Of a stretch of 64,000 nt of DNA, positions 35,801 through 48,281 are shown piece by piece. Both the position numbers and the translations under genes were made by a program. This stretch comes from Vanessa cardui (Eukaryota > Arthropoda > Insecta > Lepidoptera > Nymphalidae), in NCBI RefSeq assembly GCF_905220365.1, contig NC_061143.1, positions 7,998,001 to 8,062,000 on the forward strand, given 5' to 3'. A model generated the notes under the pieces. That model ran no database searches. It worked only from the letters and a program-made list of their open reading frames with translations, and was not told where the DNA came from. Numbering within the stretch: the stretch's first letter is position 1; the number at the start of each line of letters is the position of its first letter.

Positions 35801-38800
35801 TAAGTTGGAATACCGTGAAATGTCCACGTTTCATGCTCCCAACGTCCAACTATTTAAGGAATGTTAAGTTTTTATTCCGACACGTAAATGGTAATGCATT
35901 ACAATGATCTTTGAACTTCATTCACAAAAACTTTGACGAAACGAAATATACGAAACTAATAAGATTGTGATGGGGAAATCTTCGACTTCTTGGGTATCTA
36001 TTTAATTTATTCTATAAAAAGTTCGAATCCTTTCTATGTGATGTTGTTCTCTAGATTTTTTGTCTATGTAGGTGTGAATAACTATTTTTCTACGTAACTT
36101 ATCCCTTTATATTTTAAAACTATATTAAAAATTTATGAGTCTAGAATTCATAACAAAGTATCTCAAATTAGGAACTTATTATGAAATTTTAATTATACTT
36201 TTTGCAACATATATTTATATTGTGCTACTTATATTACAAAACCAAATTGTAAATTTTTCTTTTAATGATATTTTTGAGTTGGATAGTCATAATATTTTTT
36301 ACCCTCTTTTTGAATCAAACCAGCTATGAAAAAACATTTAGTAATAAAAAACTAATAACTGTAATTCTAAATACCATTACTCTGATCGGAACCAAAACAA
36401 ACAAGCACAATTCAATCAAATTAATAAAGCGACGGGGGCACCAATCATTTATTTCTCACAATCGACTAAAAAGCCGAATAAAACTTAATGGATACAAAAA
36501 GGACTCCCAGGTGAGATGAAAAGAGCCGCGCGATGCGCCGACGCATGTTAACATACGAACTTAGCTACTTCCTTTATTGTTAATATAAGCAAAAAGAAAC
36601 GTACTTAATAGTTTATAATATTATGCTATATACTTTGCGTTCAAGTAATTTTACCCTTAACTTCATATTAATTAAAAACTATCTTTCCTTATAGATTATC
36701 AAAAGAGTATTTAATGCTAAATCTTTATTTGTGTTATCTATATTATCATATTTTTTTCAAATGTATTAACCAGATGTATAAAATATTCGGATGTAACTGT
36801 GTCATCGCAATCATATTTTATGAACATACAAACATCACTTATTTATAAATCAATTTAATTTTAATGATCAGTTACTTACATCCTATTTTACCTCAATCTT
36901 TGTTTTAACACTTAAATATTACAATTCATGTTACCTAATACTAAAATGTAATATAATGTAATAATTAATTAGAATATTCTTTCTAATTAAAATACGTTAT
37001 AAATCTTTTAGTGTTATAATTACGATTTGATTAAACAAACATATTCCACGTTAGTAAAAACTCAACTCTATCAATTTTGAGGGTATGCAAGTCAACTGAT
37101 ACGTACAAATTGTATGCATTTATCATCAGCACTCATCCTAATTGTAGGTTAAGTGAGTCAGTGTAACCACAGGCAAAAGGGACTTCACATCTTAGTTCTC
37201 GGGGTAGGAGGCGCATTTACGAAACAAATCATGGTTTATATGTATATAGTCAAAATCAAAATAAGCTTTCTTCAAGTGGGCTTTTACAAGCACTTTTGAA
37301 TCGTCATTTAACAATTAAGTGAAGCTACCACCGGTTCGGAAAGTAGATTCTACCGAGAAGAACCGGCAAGAAACTCAGTAGTTACTCTTTTTCAACATTT
37401 AAAAATACAATCATATTAGTTGAATACAATTATATATGTTTGTAATGTATCCTCCCTGGAAGTCAACATATATTAATTCCAAGCTTTTTTTATAATCTAC
37501 AAAATCACTCAGATATAAAAATAATAAATATTATTGCAAACATTTTTTAACAATTATTCCGTACTTCGTATTGTCTTCAATAGATTTATCGAAATAAAAC
37601 ATTAAATTTACATTTACGACGAACCTAACGAATAATTAGTACTCATACCAGTTCCTCGAAAGTTACATAAATGCTCATAAAATATTCTATTGGTAATAAA
37701 TAAGGAGATCGATTATAAATATAAAAACACCTCGTGAATTACAAATCAGTGATATTATCAATGATTATAGAAATGAATGAAAAATTCATCCATATCTCAT
37801 TTTGTATTCCTGCGAAGGATATAGGAAAAGAAATTGTTTGCATTTAAAATGAAGTGATAGAATTTGCATTACAATAAACATCTTAAGGTAAGGCAATAAA
37901 TCCAAGAGTCCTTTCCGCCGAGCGGCGCTATTACAACAATTCTAATGGTTTGCGCGTTATGTTAATACACCCTGTATCATGCCGACATACACCTGTCCGG
38001 AACACTGTATCCGCGCATTGTCTGTGATCCTAGAAACGTTTATACTTTAAACATTTCCTAGATTATAAAGTTTTCAGATCAATAAATTATAATTGATTAT
38101 TAAATTTATTCAGCTCATCAGGTTTCATAACCATACTTACAGCTTCCCTTGAACTCAAAATAATTGGAATGTTCCTTTAAGATCACACTTTTTTAAGTTT
38201 GAGCGGCTTAGCCAGACTTAGGTTTAGGTTGTATATTTGATGACATAAACGAAAAATCAAATACAGGAAACATATTGATTACCACCTATTTTGCTAATTG
38301 AAATATTTATAACGTAATAATCATATTTAAGTTAATAAATAACGTCAGTGCACTTTTTAATTATATAGTACATGACAAATAACTCGTAATAATTATTATT
38401 TTGTTGATCCAGATTCGAACCAACCAAGTCAACAAAAGGCGCTAGTAAGATGCGACGCGATCTTATAAACGCTGAAATCTCAAACCTTCGGGATCTGCTG
38501 CCACTACCTCCTTCAACCAGACAGAGGCTGTCGCAGCTGCAGCTAATGGCCCTAGTATGTGTCTATGTGAGGAAAATGAACTACTTTCAACAAGGTAAGT
38601 TTTTCAAGACAATATGCTATAAAACAATTCTGTGACAAGTTTGGACAAATATCAATTATTTTTCACGTTCTATTATCATGTAAATCATTCAGCTCGCACT
38701 TAGTTATAGAAAATATTAAATAATAATATATATTTATTAGTTATAAGGGATACATTGTGACGAAAACAGGCCATGTTGGATGCAAATTTGCTACATGTTG

Positions 38801-41800
38801 GATCCATCATTGGAACAGTATGGTGCAACGAAATTTTGACCTTTTCCTCAAAAGTAGAGTATTCAATTTACTTTAATAGGAAGTTACTTTTATTGACATT
38901 GGATCCATTAAAAATATACCATTCCGTATAACTATGATGTTTAAACGATGTTGAAAAATATTCGGAATATTAAAACACACCAACTCTAATTTTCCTTTTG
39001 ATGATACAATTGTATCTACTTTTTTTACATTATGAATATCTATAATTTTGTATGTGTGTAACATAACTACCAGTTTATAACTATAAGCGCTACTTATTAA
39101 TAATAACATGATTATAACAAAACTAAAAATATTGTAACATTCAACAAATACCACAAGCTAATAACAACACGTAATACAAAATCTTCATATTTTGTATTAA
39201 AGATTCAATACTTAAGGTAGTGATAGACATGCTTGAATTTTTTAATAAATGCTAAAATAGCTATATAAAATTTCAACTCAATCGAACGAACGATATTTGA
39301 CGCATTAAATACAGACAAAATCAGGCATGTTAACATATCAGATTTCTACAACAAAGTTAACTTTTTTACGGAAAGGCTTGTTCGTGAGTTATTTTAGATT
39401 AAGTAAAAATAAGTCGTAAACGCATACAAAAAAGAAGTTAAATAAAAAAAGTCCAATTGAAAGCCGGAAATACTGAAACGTTTCAGCAAAAAGTTACAAA
39501 GCATGTTTACAATACGGTGTATTTTTACACCGTATTATATCTTATATATAATAAATAGTTTTATAAAAATATAATATACAGTCCTTGCTTTTCATCGTCT
39601 TCGATTCTTCTGTAAAATTTATTATTTTAAATTATATTTCGCGAAGTTCAGTGATTAAAAGGCTTAGAAATCATCATCATCAGCGCGTTTTTGACCACTG
39701 ATAGACATAGGCCTCTCCAAGTGCACGCCACTGTGGTCTTTTTCCGGCTACTCACATCCAGATCCTGCCTGCCGTCTTGCATGCAGGCAGCACGCAGCAA
39801 TCATTTAATTAATAATGACATGATAATATCTAAATATCGTTAATGATCCTCAAGGAAGTTTAGAATTTGGAAAATAACAATATATTTAATTGAAATCCAA
39901 GAATACTAAACGTTATTGATATGAAATAGTAAGAATTACCCTTTACCTTTAGACAAACCATATATTCAAGAAGTCTCAATAGCATTACAACATAGTATGA
40001 ACGTTCGCCAACATAAGCATGATACTACGTCGTGATTATCAAGCAACGATCATTAATTAACCACAAACACTATTTATTCGCATCCGCGTAAAATTTAACT
40101 CGTACAGTTTCCCATGCTCCGAATCTTTGGCTAAGCTCATCACGTATGCCGTTATCCGTAATCTCGACCATGTTTTGAAAACGTCCCCAAACTTTTTGTT
40201 TCACCTTCAGTCACGAGAAGGCGTATTAAGACGTTTAAAATGCATTTAGTTCGCTATCTTATCTCCTGTTGCTATTACTTCACCCATAATTCCGTCTTTC
40301 TTTCTGTTTTAGTGTTCAAGAGTCACGACTTCAGTTATCAGTACCAAGAGCAACCTACTCCTACACCTAATATCGGATTTTCAAAGGTATATTTTTATTT
40401 CAAGTTTACGAGCGCTCACCGTGAAACCATAAAATCACTTGTGACATTTACAATGTCTTTTTCAGGCAATGAACGGTTTTATGATGATGATGACACAGAA
40501 CGGAAAACTATTATACATATCGGAAAATGCAGCGGAATATTTGGGACATTCAATGGTTTGTGATTTCCTAATTGATGAATATTAATCAAAGAAATAAATG
40601 TTTTATAAAATGAGGCTTTTATAAATTTATGAATTTGAATATTATTCTTGTATATTTTAGGAAGATCTTTTAATACACGGCGACAGCGTATATGACATAA
40701 TAGATAGACAAGATCACCAAATGGTCCAAATGGAACTAAACAGAGGGAGCAACGGAGAGACTGAAAATGTACCAAAGACTAGGCATTTCTTCTGTAGGAT
40801 GAATGTTTCCAGAAACGCAAGACGCCAGATGAGATTTGGGGACCAAAAAGTAAGTGTTTCAATATTTTTGTGAAGCATCTATTATTAGATATCTTATATT
40901 TCACGGTGGTAGTTAAGAAAACTTATTTTTATATACGATATTAACAACTGTTTCTAAATTAGTATCGTTATATTAAAGGATCACATAAAAAGATAAAATA
41001 GAATAACATATTGGCTTAAGCGACGTACGTTATTACGGCGTCGGATTGTTTTATCGCGATCTTCAACATCTATCATCATTTTCATCCAATATACTTAAAA
41101 CCTTAATAATATTATACTTAAAGTTTTCTTATATAACAATTCGTACAAAGGCAACCCTTTGGTAGTGTTTAAGATTACATCGTTACGGGACTTTGTTTTA
41201 CTTATAAAATTTAATTCTTAAATTGTAATTTATATTTTATCAATTTTATAAAATAAAACCTTATATCATTAATCATAAAATTTAAATTAATTTAATTTTT
41301 TTTTAGGTAGTTTTAGTTCGAGGCCACTACGTGTCGTACTTACCGTTATGCAGTCGAAATGAGCCAGTGTTCCTAGCATCGTGCACTCCCCTGGCTATGC
41401 CCGAGACTCGAGAATGTGTGGTACATGGTGCTACCAACGTATTCACAACAATACATTCCATGGATATGAAGATACTACATATAGATACGAAGTAATTTTA
41501 TTTTTTTAATAAAATTAAAATAATACATTTAAGTAACATGAACATATTTTTGAGATAATTACGTCTTTAATGAGCACTAATCATGAAATTTTCTTTCAGC
41601 GGCGAATGGTACTTAGGATGGAAGAAATCAGAATTAGTGGACATTTCATGGTATCAAATTCTACACTGGGATAGTTTACGGGAAGCTCAAACCAAACATA
41701 GATTAAGTGAGTTCATACATGTATTAGTTCTTAATAATTTATTATTTTAATATATTCAAAACAGCTAACAGGAGCGAAAGATTCGCTTTTAATAGTGGAA

Positions 41801-44800
41801 CTCGTAGTTTTCTGATGAATTATTTACCGCAACACAACAATTCTTTGAGATGTTATGTTTACGACATGAGTACGAGAGAAAATTTGTCATATCATATTAT
41901 CAGGGACGTCTTCATTTCATATTTGGAGGGCACTGAATGGACTGGATATCATTTCATTCAATGACAATATTAATGGAAGAGATTTCCCACAAACCATCTT
42001 CTTCCAACAATAAAAAGAAGATATTAAAACAAAGTATATACTTATCTTATTATTTACGCTAGCTTTTGCGAGCACTTTTGAATCGTAATTTTACAATTGA
42101 ATATAAAATTTACGGAAACATAGATTCTATTAAATCAGCAAGAAACTCATCTAGTTTCTCTTTTCGGTTAATTAAATAACATCGTTATATATATTAATTA
42201 AGGAGTAATGATCATTGATCAAGTTTAACGACGAAATCGTATTTGCGACCACGGTAGTGCAACTTTTCCGACAGATGGTTAATGATTATTGTATTTACAG
42301 TAGTTTAATTAGAAAACATGAGATACGTAACAGTACCTTAACTTAATTAATATGTTTGTATACGAATCATGTCCGCGCGGAATGGTAGCAATGCAAACCG
42401 CGTTTCCGTGCTAAATTGCTATGCCGATCCTTAAAGGAAGATAATTATGTAAGTTTGTTAGTCCGTTACAGAATAGCCGATACCGGACAAATGAAATTTT
42501 TATAAATAGTACATTGTATTGAGGCAAATTCAAAGCGTAAATTATATTAGAAATATATTATGTATAATTAACAATGCGTAATTATAATAAAATTGGAGTA
42601 TCTGTTTATAATACTAAAATAACCACTTTTTACTAAATGTATATACACGGTACATATACCAAAATAGCCTTTTTGTCTGTCTGTTTGATTCGCCTAATCT
42701 CTCGAACGGCGAACCGATTTAAACGGGACATTAACTAGCAGAAAGCTAATATAATAGGGATAAACTTAAACTACAACAAAACCTTTTTTGTCAAATTCAA
42801 ATGCGCACTAAGTCGCGGACATAGCTTGAAATTAACATATTGATATTTGTATTACACCTAAAGTCATATTTGACTTTTAAGAAGAACTTGGCTTTTTCAA
42901 CAATAAGACCTCTAATGAGTTAGAAAAAAATCGATTATTATCAAGTTATTAAAGTAAACTTATTAGATTTCTTTAATTTTCAAATAAGATAAGAACTTTT
43001 GAAAAATAAAGAAAAACCCCCTTTGTTACAGTAACTCAATCAGATCAAGATAAATGCTGCATACTACTGGTGAAGTTGCAGCAAAGAAGCGGTCAGTTCC
43101 TTTGGATACACATGGTGTTGCAAGTGAAAGATGCTGCTGATACTCCTCGGCAATTCATTGTTGCTACCAATCAGGTTTTGAGGTAAGCTAGGTTTTATCA
43201 TTGTCTATTCCAAGTAGACCAAAGTCCATTCGTGCTGTAATCTTCACCATGTGCACAAGAGTCGAGATGGCCCAGTGGTTAGAACGCGTGCATCTTAACC
43301 GATGATTGCGGGTTAAAACCCAGGCAAGCACCGTAGTTTCATGTGCTTAATTTGTCTTTATAATTCATCTCGTGCTCAGCGGTGAAGGAAAACATCGTGA
43401 GGAAACCTGAATGTGACAAATTTCATAGAAATTCTGCCACATGTGCATTCCACCAACCCGCATTGGAACAGCGTGGTGGAATATGTTCCAAACCTTCTCC
43501 TCAAAGGGAGAGGAGGCCTTTAGCCCAGCAGTGGGAATTTACAGGCTGTTGTTGTTGTTGTACATATTACAAACGAAATTTACATAGTAATGGTAACATA
43601 TCTTAGACAGATCAAATATATGCCGATACTAAAATATGATTAAAAAATATGTCAAAAAAAAATCTCGCTGCATTCTTTCACGGCTAGAAGTGATATGATT
43701 ATTTTAAAAGAAATAATTATAAGACTCAATCGAATAAAAATAGTCAACAAATAAGTACAGACATTAAAAAATACCTTAATATATTTTATCCTAATATTTA
43801 AGTAACGAAAACTTCAGAAAAAAGTTACAATGTAACAGTGGATACCGTGCTCGAGTTTTTGTAGTATGCTATGTAGTAGATATTTATAATACGTTCCTTC
43901 CTTAACAGTGAAGAAGAAGCATCGATAATGCTGGCTAACTCCTGGCTGTATCAGTATTACGGTTACCAGAATCAACCTTGTGGGATGCTAGATCCTCGAT
44001 GCCAAAAATTCTTCCGACGAGAACCATGTTATCCTGACCCCTACCAAGAGTATCAATATGTAGAGAGCACGGAGGTCGATTACACTGGATACCATATGAC
44101 ACCGTATATTCAGAAAACCGATGAATACGGATGCGAAAGGATTTATACAGATAGAGGACCAGTGGACTATTCCACTCACTCTCCACAGTCTACGATAAGT
44201 GAAGAAAGGTCAGTTACCTAATTAAACAGCTGATCGGTATTACAAAGACATACGTGTGTTAGTAATTCAGATAATCATAAAATAGTAGTAATGCGATTTC
44301 ATAAATATACACAAGTTACAGCTAATGCTTTCTTAATATCAGGGAAAACAATTAAATTCAAATATACTTTATAGCAAAACTAATAGTCGCCCGTGGCTTC
44401 GCTCGCCTTTTAGGGTGTTAGCTGTCATGTATTGGGCAGAAAAAAGTAGTCTATGTTCTTTATTGGAGTTCAAGTTTGCCTCATACCAAATTTCATCAAA
44501 TTCCATTCAGTGGTTTGGACAGACAGACAGACAAAGAACTAGACTTTCTCATTTTAATATCAATATAGATAATAAATGTATTAAATTAAAAAGTGGCAAT
44601 GTATATGAATATTTACTTACTAAATTATAATTCTTAGATCGTGTATACAGCAAATATTTAGTATCCAACAGCGTCTCACATTACTAAAAAACAAACAAAC
44701 ACACAAGGTCACATCGTACAATTTGTATTCGTCATGTCACAGCGAGGGAATATAAATAAGAAAATCATCACCCTGTCCGTCCGTCTGTCCATCCGCGTAA

Positions 44801-46791
44801 TTTGACACCTTTCATTACCATATTTATTGTGGACTCGGTATCACCACAACACATTTACATTTTTAAAACGGACTATAACCCTAAATTCAACGGAATAGGA
44901 TTCAAAATTCAATTAACAGATAGAAACGTGTACATTAAATTCGTTAACGTTAACCAAATATGATAAGTTGAAGAGAAAAACGTCGTAAATCGAATCTCAA
45001 TGTACACTTCAGTAATAGTTATGACAGTGTTGAACTTGACCTTACGAAATTAAATACATATTTACAAGTCCTTCTATATTTGGTCAAATAATTAAGAAAT
45101 AATACGTAATTTATGTCTTTATTCGTATAAGGTTATTGAACCCTATATCTAGGCTTGCTATTGTATTGTTATTTTTTTTATACAGAAATGTAGTGGTATA
45201 TATTTATAAATAAAATAAATATGACTACATGTGTATAGAAATTGAATTTTCTCGAACTGCTTGCCGATGTTCGATTTTCTAATCTATAAAATTACGAAGC
45301 GACGGTTACGGAAAGTTATTAAAATCCCGGACCTCAATTCGATCTTAGATCGTGGCTTACCATTAAATAAGACTTCGACAGTGAGGATGACCTGTAATAC
45401 TGATAAGAGTGCGTCTATTTTTGCAGATATTTTTGAAATATCTGCTGTAGCAAAAATTTCGATCACTATTTTTATTGTATGATGTTCTTTTTTTATTATT
45501 AATTTTTATCTTAAAATAATAAAATAACACTGGTGAAATAATACGTTAATTTAATATTTTTGTAATTAGAATGTTTTGTTTTTCTTAGATCACCTTTACA
45601 CTACGACGCACCAGACGTTGTCATCAACAGCAACATGTACATGTATCCCATGCATGCGAAAAGGGAATACTACGAGCAGTATCCGCACACTCAATACAAC
45701 TCACAGGAACCCTGTTCAAGTGGAACAATTGAAGGTATAATATAGCTTAACTGGTTTTCGCCCGCAACTTTGTCTACCTATCCCAATGGGGAGAGTCAGC
45801 TTATCCTTGTTTGTACTCTAGACAAAATTACATGATAATCAGATGAGTAGTTAAGATATCAAACCGTAACAAATAAACAAACTCACTTTTATATTTATAA
45901 TGTTCAAAAGTAATTTTTTTTTTTCAACCTTAATAGTCTTGAAACCACTGTTGACTTTTCATCCAATCCTCCTCTTAAACACAGAAGATTTATAAACTGC
46001 TATTAAATTTCAATTAATAAAACATAGTAATGATATGAAAGACTTTCAATAAAAAGCTATTTTCCTTTTTCCCTTATAATTGTTAGTAAAAATAATTGAG
46101 ATAGCGATTGGCTGGCAATCAGAAAATGTAATCCCCTGGGATGAACCGGCAAAACCCACATAGCAATATGTCGAATTAATGTGCATATAAAAATAAGCGA
46201 TCATTATATATAAAATATATTTTATTGTTATATCGTGTTCGAACTTAGCAATAAAGATTGTAGGTGTTACGGAAAAATTAGTATTCAGTATTATCATCAA
46301 CAAAATTGAACGTATTAATGTGAGATAGTGGTAGACGTTTTTTGCAACCTGGGTACCACTCACTTCTCTTATACTCTACCATCAAGGGGAAATACTCTTA
46401 CTGTTGAGTTCTGATAACGAAGATAGAATGGTTAGAGTGTATAGGCGACAAGGTTAATTTTATTCCTCATATTACCAAGAGATGGCTGAGCGGAAACAAC
46501 CTATTTAAAAAAACTTATTTATAAATATTTTTTTTAAGATCAAATTCCATATTTATATAAATATGTTTTAACGAATATTCATTTAAAAATTTTAATTGTC
46601 CAGGTATTGATTACCCAGCTGCAAAGAGAATGCGTGTTGCACCAGCACCTCTGAGCCTAGAAGGCACTGATGGAATGGACCGATGGAACCCAAGTCCTCC
46701 TTGGTCGGATACTCTCAAAATGACCGACTACACCCAAAGGTTTACATACAACATGATAAATATGCCCGCTGAACGGACTATAGTTACTTAA
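32858..46791 (+). CDS. dys: Dysfusion, bHLH-PAS transcription factor (NPAS4 type)
   Basis: Nuclear bHLH-PAS factor that in Drosophila dimerises with Tango and controls tracheal fusion. Eleven coding exons: 32858-32868, 38413-38594, 40313-40386, 40466-40555, 40661-40849, 41307-41491, 41600-41706, 43032-43182, 43909-44208, 45589-45734, 46604-46791; all GT-AG, phases agree, 540 residues. Seen: bHLH at about 8-64 (KGASKMRRDLINAEISNLRD, then QRLSQLQLMALVCVYVRKMN), PAS-A about 90-215 with NGKLLYISENAAEYLGHS and LIHGDSVYDIIDRQDH, PAS-B about 232-330 with LHIDTNGEWYLGW and SGQFLWIHMVLQVKD. A Tyr/Pro-rich C-terminus, probably for activation, follows. The first exon gives only MFL plus two bases; its GTAAGA donor and phase fit exon 2 exactly, but as so short it is the least certain part. 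AATAAA lies at 46925-46930. A SINE sits in intron 8. Confidence 0.95.
33535..33650. mobile_element. Foldback element with nested palindromes
   Basis: Ends CTGGCAGAACTGCTTTA and its exact complement enclose two direct copies of TATGGAATCAAAACGATAC, each running into the perfect palindrome built on ATACATAGCTATGTAT. A simple AACATAACA-type repeat follows to about 33720. Looks like a small foldback/MITE element in dys intron 1; no clear target duplication. Confidence 0.7.
34775..34812. repeat. Inverted repeat, 13-bp arms
   Basis: ATCACTAAAGTCT (34775-34787) and its complement (34800-34812) around a 12-nt loop in dys intron 1. Too short for a typical microRNA hairpin. Confidence 0.55.
37130..37225 (-). 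repeat. Dispersed repeat (family 3), fragment
   Basis: GTGAGTCAGTGTAACCACAG and CACATCTTAGTTCTCGG match the complement of family 3. Confidence 0.6.
37245..37460 (-). mobile_element. LINE 3'-end fragment
   Basis: Complement of the 3' untranslated region of the LINE at 19.1-19.6 kb: AAGCACTTTTGAATCGTC, GAAAGTAGATTCTACCGAG and AACCGGCAAGAAACTC. In dys intron 1, antisense to dys. Confidence 0.8.
38750..38865 (+). mobile_element. Decayed SINE family 1 fragment
   Basis: ACATTGTGACGAAAACAGGC, ATTGGAACAGTATGGTGCAA and CTTTTCCTCAAAAGTAGAG follow the order of the SINE body. In dys intron 2. Confidence 0.5.
39668..39790. repeat. Interspersed repeat fragment, perhaps LINE-derived
   Basis: CATCATCATCAGCGCG, then GACATAGGCCTCTCCAAGTG and CACGCCACTG: a block common in moth and butterfly repeats, probably from a non-LTR element 3' region. 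Name uncertain. Confidence 0.5.
41765..41964 (+). CDS. dys: Candidate alternative last exon of dys inside PAS-B
   Basis: Directly after exon 7 a 58-nt intron (GTGAGT donor at 41707, AAAACAG acceptor at 41764) leads into a frame that continues the dys phase (A|CT) for 65 further codons. It reads NRSERFAFNSGTRSFLMNYL, then LRCYVYDMSTRENLSYH and GTEWTGYHFIQ before TGA (41962-41964). AATAAA follows at 42009-42014. The protein would be 345 residues, keeping bHLH and PAS-A but losing half of PAS-B and all of the C-terminus. Such a truncated partner could act as a competitor. The intron is short for an insect, and the added residues match nothing I know, so this may be an old inserted fragment. Confidence 0.45.
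42009..42014 (+). terminator. AATAAA polyA signal in dys intron 7
   Basis: Hexamer 45 nt after the stop of the alternative last exon; consistent with intronic polyadenylation. AATAAA is frequent by chance in AT-rich DNA. Confidence 0.35.
42055..42172 (-). mobile_element. LINE 3'-end fragment, diverged
   Basis: GAGCACTTTTGAATCGTAAT and CAGCAAGAAACTCATCTAG match the complement of the LINE tail at 19.5 kb. In dys intron 7. Confidence 0.6.
42655..42790 (-). repeat. Dispersed repeat (family 5), partial
   Basis: TTTTTGTCTGTCTGTTTGAT, then CTCTCGAACGGCGAACCG: the internal part of the family ending in ...TATTAGTATAGATT. In dys intron 7. Confidence 0.5.
43260..43560 (+). mobile_element. tRNA-derived SINE (family 1) in dys intron 8
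   Basis: Full-length copy with A and B boxes, body and (GTT)n tail, 78 bp after the donor of exon 8 and in the same orientation as dys. The 74-codon frame in it is SINE sequence. Confidence 0.93.
44382..44575 (+). repeat. Dispersed repeat (family 5) copy
   Basis: GTCGCCCGTGGCTTCGCTCG at the start, CAAATTTCATCAAATTCCAT, ACAGACAGACAGAC and the end ATTTTAATATCAATATAGAT. Lies in dys intron 9. Confidence 0.6.
46340..46480 (-). repeat. Dispersed repeat (family 3), diverged
   Basis: CTGGGTACCACTCACTTCTC and TACTCTACCATCAAGGGG align with the complement of the 3' half of family 3. In dys intron 10. Confidence 0.45.
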
Positions 46792-46924
46792 ATAAGTTTA
46801 AACTAAAGTTTAATTGTTTTGTAAATATTTATAGTTATTTTTTTTATACATAAAGGCTAGATTGTGCAATATATGAAATTACTGTGCAATGTCCAGTTAC
46901 AAAATGCTAAATTTATTTTTATTA

Positions 46925-46930
46925 AATAAA
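46925..46930 (+). terminator. Candidate polyA signal of dys
   Basis: AATAAA 134 nt after the dys stop. Further AATAAA copies downstream could also be used. Confidence 0.5.
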
Positions 46931-47880
46931 GTAAATTCCAACAATATTTCAAAAACTGAAATAAATATTTTATTCATATTTATGTATTATTAAAAAAACG
47001 TGTTCTTTATTCAAATAGAAAAACATTTGTAACTTTTTATATATGAATATATATGTATTGCATGCGTAAAATAAGCCTTATTTAATAATTATTTTGTTAT
47101 AAAATAAACTTGTATTATTAATTTAATTGCAGGAATTATCAGTATTTTAATTTATGTCATTAATAGTAAATAATAAAATAGTATTTTTAGTATTAAGAAA
47201 ATGTTTCCGTCCAAATACATTTCATTTCATTCCAAAGGAATAATTATTTAGTATAATTTTTGTAAATATTTTTATGTAAATTCATTTTTCTGTACAGTAT
47301 TATTTAAGCCAGCATAAATAAGCAGCCTCTTATTTAAGGTACTATAAGATAGAATAAGATAAGGTATTATGAAATAAACAGGTTTAAACATAAATTATTT
47401 ATTTTTTTCCCCTTGACATTGTTAATCATATTGATACTTTGATTTGAATTACTAGATAAAATGAAAGATACTAATATGTTTACTACACTACACTTCTTTG
47501 GAAGTTCGATTTCATCAAGCGGCTATTTGTGAATTATTATTTTTTTTGCAATTGAGCTTATAATATATGAATCAAGCTTCATTATTACTGTTAGTCTATA
47601 ATTAACATATGAAGTCTTTATAATTATTTTTCGTTTTAATATTACAATGCTATACTCACAGCGGTTAAAATGTAAAATGCGAATTCTTGATTCCATATTT
47701 TATTGTTTATATTTTTGGATATTGTAGGATGTAAGTACCATAACTTTTTAGTTAGAGCATTTTTTTAAATGCCTCGAAAACACTTATCGCCAGTAAGTTA
47801 AAACATAAAATATTAATGTAATATATATTTTAAATTTAGAAAAAAATAGATATAGGATTCTATATCTGTTGGTTTATGAT

Positions 47881-48281
47881 ATGTCCACACGACACAGACT
47901 TTTGTTGTACAGAAAGTGTAGTGTGTGTGTAAGTGTCTATTGAAAAAATATCTGTGTGGACTTTTCATTACCTCCGGCTTTTAATATTGGTGGGGTAGTT
48001 TTTGAAAGAATTATCGTTGCAAACCTCAGTGCGAATAGTTCTTACCTGTGATGGATAGAATTCATTCATTTCATAGTAAAAAATAATTAAATTAATAATT
48101 TTTCACTCATCAATAATTTTGCACCAAATAATACATCTAAAGAGATTCATAGAGACTTACAACTTTCATGAATAGCTTAACTTAGACTTTACCAATACAC
48201 TGATTTTTGTCTGCGCTGTGAAGTTGCAGAATTTTACAGAATTCAATACAAGTCTGTGCCAAGTCTGTGTCGTGTGAACAT
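47881..48281. mobile_element. TIR element of 401 bp, nonautonomous
   Basis: Ends 47881-47901 (ATGTCCACACGACACAGACT...) and 48261-48281 are inverted with one mismatch over 21 bp. The interior repeats parts of the end sequence (AAGTCTGTGCC beside AAGTCTGTGTC; ATCTGTGTGGAC). No transposase frame. The target duplication is unclear, so the superfamily stays open. Confidence 0.6.

Noticed and set aside
36135..36519. Two overlapping AT-rich frames in dys intron 1
   Set aside because: Hydrophobic and lysine/asparagine-rich residues expected from AT-rich DNA; no splice or domain evidence.
43935..44186. Minus-strand frames of 83 and 63 codons
   Set aside because: Shadows of dys exon 9, which is coding on the plus strand with matching splice sites.
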